Positions 24,350-35,685 of a stretch of DNA of 64,000 bases are shown here, one piece after another (position 1 is the stretch's first letter; each line of letters opens with the position of its first letter). The stretch covers positions 62,001 to 126,000 of the forward strand of contig WHVD01000183.1 of assembly GCA_015178975.1 (NCBI GenBank). Reading direction: 5' to 3'. This stretch comes from Hysterangium stoloniferum (Eukaryota; Basidiomycota; Agaricomycetes; Hysterangiales; Hysterangiaceae). The notes under the pieces were generated by a model, which had not been told where the DNA came from, searched no databases, and saw only the letters and a program-made list of their open reading frames with translations. Both the position numbers and the translations under genes were made by a program.

Positions 24350-24947
24350 TGTGAGAGGTATGGCGAAATATAGTCAGGAAATATAGTCTGGATGAGCTCA
24401 TACTATATTTCCTTTATTATTTCTACTTTCTCTATTTTATTATACACTTATAACTAGTTCGACGACCTATGTATGCGGTACATCGACTCTTGTGGGCGCA
24501 TACATGCCAGACTTATGTATTCTAGCGCCCGTAGTTAAAACTCAGACACTTTTTTACCCCGCAACCATGACTTACCCAGACACACAGTTAGTGTCCTGTA
24601 AGTTGTGATTGGGGTATCATCTTGACCGTCACAGATGGGCTTCAACTATCTACACAATCATAGTTTCGAACTGTGCCAGTCGAAACTCCACTTATATCTC
24701 AATCCACGTGAACAACATCTGCACTACTCTATCATTCGACTCTCGTAACTCTTTTCTACACTCGAGCAGTCACTCAGAATCGCACCTAACGGTCGATTCC
24801 CTTTATTCGTTTTAGCTATCTACTCTACCTTAGATAGTTACTTCACTCAGACATATTGAACTAAATAGTCAATACAACTACGTGTCATACCTAAACGGTT
24901 GATATTCTTCGTATATAGAACAGTTAGAACTTCCACCACTCTTCACA
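24350..24947 (-). mobile_element. Solo LTR-C copy 1, reversed
   Basis: 598 bp, TGTGAGAGG...CTCTTCACA, flanked by CTATG (24345-24349, 24948-24952). Matches, in reverse, the split copy at 32147-33603. Confidence 0.9.
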
Positions 24948-25107
24948 CTATGATGTTCCCTAGTCGGAGGTCGGAAGTCAGAAGTCGGAAGTTGGATATT
25001 GAAACATCTGGGAACGGGTCGTAACAACACTCAGCTTAATCAATTGGGGGGCTGAAGTACTAAAGGTTGAGGTAAGATGAGTCTTGGTGGGCCAAAGACT
25101 TAGCAAT

Positions 25108-25480
25108 TGTTAGGAACCTCACTTTTGGGCCCCCACAACTTGTTTTCACTCTGGCCACCCTCCAGCATCCCAACCTTGGTATCCCCAATTGCAATGTCAC
25201 TGCCTCTGGCACCCTACTATTTTGTTTACTATATATTACAATTTTGGTCATCCCACTCCACTTCTGTCACAACACCTTCCCATCATCTGTATTCTACATG
25301 TACACATCATTTGCCATCTCCAACCATTTAGTATTCTTCTGTCACAAAAACATACAAGATTGACCTCAACAACTCTTCAACTTGACTCCAGGTCAGAAAA
25401 TGGTGTTGTCATGGAGCTTGAAATGCACAACATGTGGGAAGATTATGTAATCAGCATGTGAACTCTCAAATTTTTTAAAA
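25108..25480 (+). repeat. Dispersed repeat E, forward copy
   Basis: Begins TGTTAGGAACCTCAC and aligns with the reversed copy ending at 22064. Right end is uncertain. CpG is almost absent, suggesting age. A short 90-codon frame inside has no known motif. Confidence 0.5.
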
Positions 25481-25574
25481 GAAAATTATAATTGATTGGA
25501 TAATTTTGACTTGCAAAATTGTTGGCATAAACTTGTGAGATTCTGTAGAAGAAAAGATAGATAGATGGCAGAAA

Positions 25575-25720
25575 TGTTAGGATCCCATCATTTTGGACCC
25601 CCACAACCTGTTTTAGGCCCAAAACCCACCATCAACTCACTGTTGGAACCCCTGCCCTAAGTATCACCACTTGTGGCATCTCCAACACTTGTTTCACTAT
25701 AGTAGTTAACCTTTTAGTTT
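25575..25720 (+). repeat. Dispersed repeat E, third partial copy
   Basis: Begins TGTTAGGATCCC and shares the CCCCCACAACCTG-like block with the 25108 copy. Only the start is recognisable. Confidence 0.4.
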
Positions 25721-25779
25721 TCTGTTCCATCTCTGTCCCATTCACTGGAGGTATCCCAAGGTTTTTGGAGTTGGAAAAC

Positions 25780-26197
25780 CTTTTGAAAATTCTACTATTT
25801 GGCCAAATTTTATAAAAATTATTATATAGTTATTATATTTACTTTTAGTTAATTATAAATATAATATTTTATTATAATAATATATAACTATATATTGCCT
25901 TGATTATGCATGATTATTTCACATCGTGTTTTGCCCTTGTCGGAGTTTGTGACAAGTGTCGGGTTTGTGACAACTTATCATGTTCATGACAATATTCTTG
26001 TGCATTGTGCATAAGTGCTGAGTCGCCAGTGAATGACATGTTAATCAAAAAAGAATAAAAGATAGAAATTTCATAGCTCACTCAATTTATTAGATAAAAA
26101 TACAAAATAAATTACATAATTTCAAGATAAATCAAGACAATATTGTACAGTTTTATTGTCATGATATAAATACATTTAAATCTTCTTTTTCACAATT
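25780..26197. other. Very AT-rich spacer
   Basis: Long A/T runs around 25800-25910 and 26040-26190, with short GTTTGTGACAA-type direct repeats near 25950. No coding signal. Confidence 0.5.
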
Positions 26198-26696
26198 TGT
26201 TAGGGGAGATTGGGTTAAAAAATGGGAAATACATGACAGAAACCCACAGGAAAGCTGGTAGGACTTGGCTTCAGCTTATAGGCTGCACCCTTGCAAGATC
26301 ATGGCATCCAATTTCAGACAGGCAGATGGGAATCCTGGGGAGTCTGGGAGTAGTTGGTGGGTCAAGAGGTCGGAGGGTTGTTTGTGGGAATCCCATGGAG
26401 GTTGAGGGGTCAGGTGGTGATGGGTTGGAGGTCGAGTGTTACGACTGGAATTCCCACCGGACTCCAGGCACTAACTTATATGCACCTGCACCCTATACCC
26501 ACTGATTGTCAGTTTACTGGAATTCCCACTGGACTCTGTATGTCAGACTTGTCCATGTTCAACTTTGTTACATTGTGTATCAGTCACCGGAATACCCGCT
26601 GGACTCCATCCCTGTCTATGTCCGACCTCGTCCCATGTGTCAGTCACCGGACCCCACTCGGAAAACCCATCATCCCTCTAACTGAGTGTTAAGAAC

Positions 26697-27409
26697 TAGA
26701 AACTGACTAATGTCGGTGGCCGACGGGGACCGATCGGAAGGACTTGGCTTCAACTTATATGCTGTGCCCTCGCAAATATCCGTAGGTTGTCCTTAAATTT
26801 CGGACAGGCGAAGACTAAATCCTAAGAAGAACTTTTCGGCAAGATACCGATCGGAACCGAAGGACAAGTCAGGTGTCGGGCCAAGGGGTCGGGGCCGAGA
26901 GTGGGCGAGCGCACGCGAAGGCGGAAGAGAGATTCTCCTAGTATGAGACTGCTATAGACGTATGAGGGTATTCTGAGTCGATATTCTGATTGCCTCGTAA
27001 CTACAATTACAGCGAGTTCATATACAAGTAACAGGTGTCTAGAAAGTACTAATGGGGAGGAGGGCGGAAAACGGCATTAACAATAAGCTTGACTAGGAAC
27101 AGGAAGTTTATGATTAGTTCGGAGGCCGATGATAACCGAGAATGGAAATTACGATAAAAGGAGATAGTTCGAGGACTACAAATATAGTTAGACATATGTG
27201 GAACATAAGATGAGACGGATCAACATGATGAAAAGGACATATCAAAACATAACCAGACAGAAAGGCGTAGTCGGGTTTGATTGACCGGAGAGCATACGTC
27301 AGCGTCGGGGGTCCGACGGCTTCCGAGGTGTTGTATTGTCGGAGACGTATAACGAGGGTATTCCATCGGGGGCCGTCGGTTTGCGAAGGGTTACGACACG
27401 GTCGTAACA
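26697..27409 (+). mobile_element. Solo LTR-A copy 2
   Basis: 713 bp, TGTTAAGAACTAG...GGTCGTAACA, flanked by CTGAG (26692-26696, 27410-27414). Confidence 0.9.
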
Positions 27410-27578
27410 CTGAGCCCCATTCCCGTTTTAGTCAAATGACCTGTCACGATTCGGACTCTGCTCTGTTCCATCCTGTTCCTAACACCAAATTTGGTGTTTA
27501 CTATTCTTGTTTTATGTTTTGTTAGTTTCATTTCATTATTACTGGATTTGGTATGTTATTCATTCCACGGTCTATATA

Positions 27579-28248
27579 GGAGGGTGTTTATAATTACTCT
27601 AATCTCAAATATTTACTAATAAAAGTCTTATTTTTACAAAACTCCATCTTTAAATAGTGATATCTATTCTGAAACAATTATATCATCAAAAAACAATCAT
27701 CAGAAATAGTTCTCCATATTACATCTTATACAACCCATAGTTATTTAATAGATTTCATTGTATATAATTTCCTTCCTTTTACAAATATCTACTAATACTT
27801 TTATTAGTACTTTTTAAAAATTGTAATGTAGTTATTTCCATGTAAAATATGTAAAATATTATTGGAAATTTTTCATACCACAGCTGTCTTTATTAAGTGA
27901 AATCACCTATATATTCTGGGTATGTTGAATCAAGTAGAAATCTGTTCAGATTGACAGATCCATTCCGAAGTAATATATATGTATTTAGAGGTGCCAATGA
28001 TATACATATGCATGGAATGGACTATCTAAAGGTATCTATTTTTTAAAAGTATTAGTGTTTCAAACTACTAATTTTTTTTATTGTCTACTCATGTCCAGAA
28101 AGATTCTTTAGTTTGTAATGTACAAGAGAGTTTAAAACTTTTTGAAAGTTTTAAAAACCAAATTATATTTGAATCACATCCCAGATGTTTAAATGACCTT
28201 TAGAGTATATTAGAATTTGGTATACTTAATAGTTTTCAAATATCCTCC
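27579..28248. mobile_element. MITE-like AT-rich insert
   Basis: 670 bp with imperfect terminal inverted repeats (GGAGGGTGTT at the left, GGAGGATATT read inward from the right) inserted at CTATATA/GTCTGG of LTR-B with a 3-bp ATA duplication. The uninterrupted site is visible in other LTR-B copies (for example around 34050). There is no coding capacity, so it is a non-autonomous DNA element; the superfamily is not determined. Confidence 0.65.
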
Positions 28249-29996
28249 ATAGTCTGGCAGATGCCGCACATACAATCCAGTCAGAAAATTGGCTTAGATT
28301 CCCCCCAGTAATCTAATACATTTTCCACTCTAAACTCCCTCTTGAATTACACCGCTCCCACTAGTTGGAGCCCACAGGCTCCGACACTTCTATCTCTCTT
28401 ATTTATCCCAACTCCCCGATCTCTCAACCCACAACCTCCGATCTACGACCCCTCGACCCATGAACCCCACCTGGACTCCCCGGGATTCCCGTCCACCTGT
28501 CTGAAATTGGACAACACGATCTCATGAGAGCACAGCCTATAAGCTGAAGCCAAGTCCTACTGGATTTCCCACGGGTTTCTCCAGAACCCACCGTGTATGT
28601 ACCCTAACATCGAGTGATAGATAGGTCAGAGCCCATGAGCTCCAATGAGGTAATTAGTAGTGTGTTTCAAAGAGAGGGATAGAGCAGAAAATGTACTGAG
28701 ATTACTGGGGGAATTTAAGCTGATTTTCTGACTGGATTGTACATATGTACAACATGTGCCAGACTATATAGACTGTGGAATGTATGTACATATGTTATAC
28801 CAAATCCAGTAATAATTAAATCCAAACTAGTAATCATGAAATGAGATAAGTAAACACCAAATTAGGTGTTAGGAGTGGAACAGAATGGGGGTGGAGTCTG
28901 AAACGTGACAGGTCATTAGACCATAATGGGAATGGGGCAGGAGCAGAGTCCAAAACGTGACAGGTTGTTAGACCATAATGGGAACAAGGCTCAGTTAGAG
29001 AGCTGATGGGTTTTCCGAGTGGGTCCAGTTGACTGATGCATGGGACAGGGTCAGAGATAGACAGGTATGTTATGCGTGGGTCCTAGCAGGTATCCTAGTG
29101 ACTGATTCATGAGACAACTAAGGTCAGACATGGGCAAGTTTGTCATCTGGGTCCCAGTGGGTATTCCAGTTAACTGATAACTAGTGTGTAAAGGGTGTGG
29201 GTGCCTATAGGGTAGTGCCTGGAGTCCAGTGTGTTTTCTGGTCATAACACAGACTAATGAACTTCATGTAGCTTTCTGCTGAGTCATTGCCAATGCATGA
29301 CTGGTTTGTATAGTAGGTTTCCAGTGGCATGCTAGAGTAGCATTATGTATCATGAGTCTTACAACTACATCCACTGATGTTTTCTGTTCATAGAGAGTGC
29401 TAATATATATTGACCACTCTGCTGGCATGGATCCTAGGATGATTTTTTGAAACTCTGAATCATCTATTCGCTTCCCTGTCCAACAGCTCTTTCCCAAGCC
29501 TCACAAAGAGTTGTAAAGTGTGTAGTTATATTGACACCATCTTTATGTTTGATTGCCCATAATTCATTTTCTGCATTCAAACAACCAATATCTGAAACAG
29601 CATTGTATATTGTTGTGTGTTCCACACTTCTGCTGTAGACTTGATTCCAAGACCTAGAGGGTTTTTAACATTTAAAGTGACCATGCTTTTTGCATATGCA
29701 TCTTGTTGGTCCCACTTGTCTGATGTAGGTGTCTGACACGAATCAGATTTTACTCAATAAAGTCAAATAAACAATTGAAGAATATTCAACAATATTGAAT
29801 ACAGATGCCTCATTCGATGAAGTATCAATTCATCCTGTTAATAAAGTGTGAGGCAAAAATAGGACACAGAGGCTCACTAATTAAGTTGAATAAAGGCTCG
29901 GAAAAGTTTAACCATTATATAATACAGTAATTATTATTATTGTACAGGTTTTCTGACTGACTTCCTTCATTCCTATCATTGCCCTTTGTCACAAAT

Positions 29997-30421
29997 TGAT
30001 TATTCTTCAATAAAGTCGAATAATATTCTATTAATCGAACTCGAAAGCCTCATTCAACGAAGTATACATATATTCGCCCTGTCGATGAAGTAAGAGGCTA
30101 TTACCAGTCGCAAGAACTCACAGAAGTATTTGTCAAAGAAGTTACAACAAGATAGATTACTAGTATCACTAATTTACAGATATTTCGACTGACTTCCCTC
30201 GCTCCTTTCGTAGCCCTTTTATGCTTTTCTTCATATCGTTATGACTATGTTATGAACTAATAATGAAATCATACATGACGTCAAAATGAGACATGTCGAA
30301 AGAGATTCGATGTTGTCGAATAATGTTCGGGTTTGTTGAGTCGAATTTGATGAGTCGAAGAGTTGTTGAAAGTTACCTTTGATTGTTTGTGACAATGTTG
30401 TGACTTGTGACAGTTGTGACA
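29997..30421 (-). mobile_element. Solo LTR-F copy 2
   Basis: 425 bp, TGTCACAAATTG...GTTGTGACA, flanked by CCCTT (29992-29996, 30422-30426). Lies inside LTR-F copy 1. Confidence 0.9.
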
Positions 30422-30627
30422 CCCTTATATACTATACATATCTTATTTACCTATGATGATAATATGATATCAAAGTGAAATCATCAATGACATCAAACTG
30501 AGACAAGTCGAAGATATTTGAGATTGTCAAAGATATTCAAGATTGTCAAAGATATTGTTGAAGAATAGTCAAGTCGGAAGTCAAGTTGGAAATCAAGTCA
30601 GAAAGTTGAAGGAATGTTGAAGAAAGT

Positions 30628-31056
30628 TGTCATGAATCGATTATTCTTCAATAGAGTCAAATAATATTTTACTAATCGAACTTGAAAGCCTCGTTCGACA
30701 AAGTATATATTTGCCCTGTCGATGAAGTAAGAGGCTATTACCAGTCGCGAGAACTTACGGAAGTATTTGTCAAAGAAGTTACAACAAGTTAGATTACTAA
30801 TATCACTAATATACAGATATTTCAACTGACTTCCCTCGCTCCTTTCATAGCCCTTTTATACTTTCCGTCGTATAGTTATGACTATGTTATGAACTAATTA
30901 TGAAATCATATATGATGTCGAAATGAGACATGTCGAAAGAGATTCAATGGTGTCAAATAATGTTCGGTTTGTCGAGTTGAATTCGATAGGTCAAGAGGTT
31001 GTTGAAAGTTACCTTTGAATGTTTGTGACAATATGTGACATGTGACAGTTGTGACA
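30628..31056 (-). mobile_element. Solo LTR-F copy 3
   Basis: 429 bp, TGTCATGAATCG...GTTGTGACA, flanked by AAAGT (30623-30627, 31057-31061). Lies inside LTR-F copy 1. Confidence 0.9.
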
Positions 31057-31541
31057 AAAGTTAAATTGAATATTATTGAAATTTGAGCTTGTAGGTTCAT
31101 GACAGTGTCTTCAATCCCCAATAACTATTCACTGTTGTTTGGGGAGTCAATGGCTTAGTTATGCTCCCTTCCAGGTATCCATGGACTCCTCTAGCATTTG
31201 CCACTGATAGGATTGTTTCTTTCCAGGTGTACCATTTGGTGCCATTGAATCATTCTTCCACCATAAGCTGGAATAATGCAAGTTGTGAAAATGATGTCAT
31301 ATTGTTGTAGGGTTGGTTATATCTGCTTGAATAATCAGGTCAAGGTCGGTATCAGTATTGGGGTCAGCACAATCAATCAATGTTTTGGGTGGGTTGTGGT
31401 TCTGTGCACACTGTTCAACAAGGCATGGCTAATGGCTCAGTTCAGTTTCAGCATGTGACACTTTTCAATGTGGCATCCACAGGTTTGGGTTTGGGTTTGG
31501 GTTCAGATTTGGGTTCAGTGTGCAATGCTTTTTGATGATGC

Positions 31542-32021
31542 TGTCACGAACGTACAAACTCAAATTTTGATAATATTCAATTTAATATTTTTTCGACATT
31601 CCTTTGACATTCCTTTGACATTCCTTTGACATTCCTTCGACTTTCCGACTCGACTTCCAATTCGACTATTCTTCGACAATATCTTCGACTTGTCTCAGGT
31701 TGATGTCATTGATGATTTCACTTTGATATCATATTATCATCATAGGTAAATGATATATAGTATATAAGGGCAATGATAGGAATGAAGGAAGTCAGTTAGA
31801 AAACCTGTATTATATTATATTATTCTGTATTACATAATCGTTGAACTTTTCCGAATCCTTCTTTGACTTATTTATTCGTGAGCCTCTGTGTCCTATCTTT
31901 GCCTCATGCTTTATCAACAGGACGAATTAATACTTTGTTGAATGAGGCATCGTTATTCGATATTGTTGAATATTCTTCGATTGTTTATTTGACTTTATTG
32001 AGTAAAATTCGATTTGTGACA
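31542..32021 (+). mobile_element. Solo LTR-F copy 4
   Basis: 480 bp, TGTCACGAACG...GATTTGTGACA, flanked by GATGC (31537-31541, 32022-32026). Confidence 0.9.
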
Positions 32022-32146
32022 GATGCATCCACAGTTCAGGGATTGTTTATACTCAGTTTATATCTGAGTTGGGATCAATGTTGGTTTGGGTTCATGGTCA
32101 GCTCCTTGATCATAGCTGAGTTGGGGTCGATGTCAGTTTGGATTTG

Positions 32147-33603
32147 TGTGAAGAGTGGTGGAAGTTCTAACCATTCTATATATGAAGAATATCGACCATT
32201 TAGGTATGACACAATGATGTATTGACTATCTAAGTCTAATACAGGCCAAACACATATTAACTATTTAGTTCAATACAGTTAAGAGGATTAGCTATCCTAA
32301 GTAGAATAGATAGCTAAGACGAATAAAAGAGGATTGACTTTGAAGTTCAATTATGAGCAACTACTCAAGTGTTTGAGGAAATAACGAGAGAGTCAAATAA
32401 ACAGAGTAGTGTGGATATAGTCCGTGCGGATCAAGATAACAGTTTGAGTTTCGACTAGTGTAGTTCAAAACTATAATTGCGCTGATAGTTAAAGTGTTAG
32501 GATACATACAGGGTGGGTTTCCGGAGAAACCCACGGGATATCCAGTAGGACTTGGCTTCAGCTTATAGGCTGCACCCTCGCTAGATCGTGTTGTCCAAAT
32601 TCAGACGGACAGACGGGAATCCCGGGGAATCTGGGCGGGGGTCGTGGGTTGAGGGGTCGTAGGTCAGAGGTTGTGGGTCGTGAGTCGAGATTGGTGAGAG
32701 AGATAGATGCACTGGAGCCCACGGGCTCCAACTAGTGTGAGTGGTGTGATTGAAGTAGGGTTTTTAGAGCGGAAAATGTATTAGATTACTGGGGGAATCT
32801 AAGCCGATTTTCTGACTGGATTGTATGTATAACATCTGCCAGTTTAAATAGACCATGGAGTGAATGTCATACCGAATCCAGTAATGATGAAACGAAACGA
32901 GCAAAACATAAAACGGGAATAGTAAACACCAAATTGGTGTTAGGAATGGGACAGAACGGAGCGGAGTCCGAATAGTGACAAATCATAAACCATAATGGGA
33001 AATGGAGCGGGAGCGGAGTCTGAATCGTGACAGGTCATTTGACTAAAATGGGAATGGGGCTCGGTTAGAGGGATGACGGGTTTTCTGAGTGGGGTCTAGT
33101 GACTGACACATGGGACGAGGTCAGAAATAGACAGAGACAGAGTCCAGTGGGTTTTCCGGTGACTGAAACACAATGTAATGAAGTCAAACATAGATAAGTC
33201 TGACGTACGGAGTCCAGTGGGAATTCCGGTAAACTGATAATGGGTGCATATAGAGCGTGGGTGTGTATAAGTTAATGCCCGGAGTCCGGTGGGATTTCCG
33301 GTCGTAACATAAAGCCCATCTGTGATAGTCGAGATGATACCCCAATCACAACTTGCAGGACACTAAGTGGGTGTCTGGGCAAGTCATGGTTACGGGGTAA
33401 AAAGTGTCTGAGTTCTAACTATAGGTGCTAGAATACATAGGTCTTATGTATGCACCCACAAGAGTCTATGTACTGAATGCATAGGTCGTCAAACTAAATA
33501 TATGTGTGTAATAAAATAGAGAGAGAAATAGAAATAATAATAGAAATATAGTGTGGGCTTGTCCGGACTATATTTCAGAATATATTTTGCAGTACCTCTC
33601 ACA
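32147..33603 (+). mobile_element. Solo LTR-C copy 2, interrupted by LTR-B
   Basis: TGTGAAGAGTGG...CCTCTCACA. Flanks ATTTG (32142-32146) and GTTTG (33604-33608) differ at one base, a decayed duplication. Net length about 637 bp. Confidence 0.8.
32495..33309 (+). mobile_element. Solo LTR-B copy 4
   Basis: 815 bp, TGTTAGGATAC...GGTCGTAACA, flanked by TAAAG (32490-32494, 33310-33314). Inserted in LTR-C copy 2. Confidence 0.9.
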
Positions 33604-33697
33604 GTTTGGGTCAGCTCCTTGATTGTAGCTGAGTCAGGGTTAATGTTGGTTTGGATTTGGGGTCAGCTCCTTGATTGTAGCTGAGTTAGGGTCAATG

Positions 33698-34463
33698 TGT
33701 TAGGGTACATACACAGTGGGTTTCCAGAGAATCCCGAGGGAAATCTGGTAGGACTTGGCTTCAGCTTATAGGCTGCACCCTCGCGAGATCGTGTTGTCCA
33801 ATTTCAGGCAGGTGGACGGAAATCCCGGGGAGTCCAGGTGGGGTTCATGGGTCAAGGGGTCGTAGGTCAGAGGTTGTGGGTTGAGAGGTTGGGGAGTCGG
33901 GATAAATAAGAGAGATAGAAGCATTGGAGCCCATGGGCTCTGACTAGCGGGAGCGGTGTAATTCAAGGAGGAGTTTAGAGTGGAAAATGTATTAGATTAC
34001 TGGGGGGAATCTAAGCCGATTTTCTGACTGGATTGTATGTACAACATCTGCCAGACTATATAGACCGTGGAATGAATAACATACCAAATCCAGTAATAAT
34101 GAAATGAAACTAGCAAAACATAAAATGAGAATAGTAAACACCAAACACCAAATTTGGTGTTAGGAATGGGATGGAACGGAGTGGAGTCCAAATCGTGACA
34201 GGTCATTTGACTAAAATGGGAACAGGGCTCAGTTAGAGGGATGACGGGTTTTACAAGTGGGGTCCAGTGACTGATGTGTGAGATGAGGTCGGATATAGAC
34301 AGGGACGGAGTCCAGCGGGTATTCCGGTGACTGATACACAATGTAACGAAGTCAAACGTGGACAAGTCTGGTGGGAATTCTGGTAAACTGACAATCAGTG
34401 CGTATAGGGTGCAGGTGTGTATAAGTTAGTGCCAGGAGTCCAGTGGGAATTCCAGTCATAACA
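33698..34463 (+). mobile_element. Solo LTR-B copy 5
   Basis: 766 bp, TGTTAGGGTAC...AGTCATAACA, flanked by CAATG (33693-33697, 34464-34468). Confidence 0.9.
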
Positions 34464-34746
34464 CAATGTCAGTTTGGGTTTGTTATAATCAGGTTGGGGT
34501 CAGTGCAGTTGGGAGACAATGGTTGGTGTTATGGTTGTATCAGGGATCAGGGTCAGCACAATCAGTATTAGTGTGATCAGAGGTCAGTGTTTGGGTTGTG
34601 TCAATTTGTTGTTTAGTAACTTGGGTTGTGAGTCAGGGTCAGGATAGTTTAGTATTTCAGTGATCAGTTGGGGTCATTTTCATATTTAGATCAGGGTTGA
34701 TTGGTTTGGGGTCCTTTTATCAGGTTATCAGTATCTGTTCAGCAAC

Positions 34747-35459
34747 TGTTAAGAACTGGAAACTGACTAATGTCGGTGGCCGACAGGGACCGATCGGAAG
34801 GACTTGGCTTCAGCTTATGGGCTGCGCCCTCGCAAATATCCGTAGGATGTCCTTAAATTTCGGGCGGGCGAAGACTAGTCCTAGTGAGTACCTTTCGGCG
34901 TGATACCGATCGGAATCGAAGGACAAGTCGGGCGTCAGGCCAAGGGGTCGGGGCCGGGAGTGGGCGAGCGCACGTGAAGGCGGATGGGGGAAGTCTTAGT
35001 ATGAGACTGATACAGGTGTATGAGGGTATTCTGAGTCGATATTCTGATTGCCTAGTAACTACAATTACAGCGGGTTCATATACAGGCATCTGGAAAATAC
35101 TAATGGGGAGAAGGGCGGAACACGGTATTAACAATAAGCTTGACTAGGAACGGGAAGTTTATGATTAGTTCGGAGGCCGATGATAACCGAGAGCGGGATT
35201 ACGATAAAAGGAAATGGTTCGAGGACTACAAATATAGATAGACATATGCGAAACATAAGATTGAACGGATCAACATAATAAAGGGGACGTATCAAAGTTT
35301 GACCAGACAATACGAGTTATTTGACGTGGGCGTAAATGGAGTTTGATCTTCGCGAAACATTCGTCAGCTTCGGGGCCGATGGTTTCCGAGAGGATGACTT
35401 GAAACGTTGACAAGTGGCGATAACCTCGGGGCCGATAGGGTTGCGACACGGTCGTAACA
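34747..35459 (+). mobile_element. Solo LTR-A copy 3
   Basis: 713 bp, TGTTAAGAACTGG...GGTCGTAACA, flanked by GCAAC (34742-34746, 35460-35464). Confidence 0.9.
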
Positions 35460-35685
35460 GCAACTTGGGATGGGACCCATAACCTATAGCAGATAATATA
35501 TCTTAGTCAACAGATCATGAGAATTAACTAAGGTGTTATCTATCTAGACACTGGTTATAACTACTTTGTGAACAAAAGAATAGTGAAACAAAAGAAAGCC
35601 TACATGTCCAAACAAGGTTACACATTTCATCTACTGTCCTTCTCCTTTGGGTCGTGCCATGAGCCTGCATAAGCCCCTAAATCTA

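Larger units (their letters stand above)
22336..25026 (+). mobile_element. Solo LTR-D, interrupted by LTR-B and LTR-C
   Basis: Starts TGTTAAGTGC, ends GGTCGTAACA, and is flanked by the perfect 5-bp duplication ACACT (22331-22335, 25027-25031). Net length without its inserts is about 558 bp. It contains the shared core TTGGCTTCAGCTTAT at about 22421. LTR-B (22693-24217) and a reversed LTR-C (24350-24947) were inserted later. Confidence 0.85.
26437..28609 (-). mobile_element. Solo LTR-B copy 2, reversed, carrying LTR-A and a MITE
   Basis: TGTTACGACTGG...ACCCTAACA with perfect duplication TCGAG (26432-26436, 28610-28614). It contains LTR-A (26697-27409) and the AT-rich insert 27579-28248. Net length about 782 bp. 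Confidence 0.9.
26198..29249 (+). mobile_element. Solo LTR-B copy 3, older, interrupted by a reversed LTR-B
   Basis: Diverged left part (26198-26436, with the GGACTTGGCTTCAGCTTATA core) resumes after 28614 and ends GGTCATAACA at 29249. The flanks CAATT and CAGAC do not match, as expected for an old or rearranged copy. Net length about 874 bp. Confidence 0.7.
29734..31104 (-). mobile_element. Solo LTR-F copy 1, reversed, containing two further LTR-F copies
   Basis: TGACACGAATC...TTCATGACA with duplication GTGTC (29729-29733, 31105-31109). Net length about 507 bp once the two inner copies are removed. Inserted in the copia gag remnant. Confidence 0.85.
29250..31260 (-). pseudogene. Ty1/copia-type gag remnant split by LTR-F
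   Basis: Read leftward, 31260-31105 encodes a W(Y/F)TWKE..GVHGYLEGSITKP stretch and 29728-29260 continues with TPTSDKWDQQDAYAKSMVTL and later IILGSMPAEW. These are copia Gag signatures. The LTR-F nest 29734-31104 interrupts it. Stops and frame shifts lie around 29550-29610, so it is dead. A second remnant of the same family is at 57829. Confidence 0.65.
32092..33697 (+). repeat. 52-bp minisatellite interrupted by LTR insertions
   Basis: Units starting GGGTCAGCTCCTTGAT occur at about 32092 (one unit before LTR-C) and at 33608 and 33660 (52-bp period). LTR-C copy 2 landed inside the array and LTR-B copy 5 at its right end. Confidence 0.6.

Noticed and set aside
26198-29249. Target-site duplication for LTR-B copy 3
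   Set aside because: Flanks CAATT and CAGAC do not match; the copy is diverged, so the ends were reported without a duplication.
31482-31505. TTTGGG-type tandem, telomere-like
   Set aside because: Only about four units inside a G/T-rich spacer and not the usual fungal TTAGGG; no subterminal context.
23235-35310. Plus and minus frames of 60-120 codons in the LTR region
   Set aside because: They lie inside LTR copies, differ between copies by stops and shifts, and match no retrotransposon protein.
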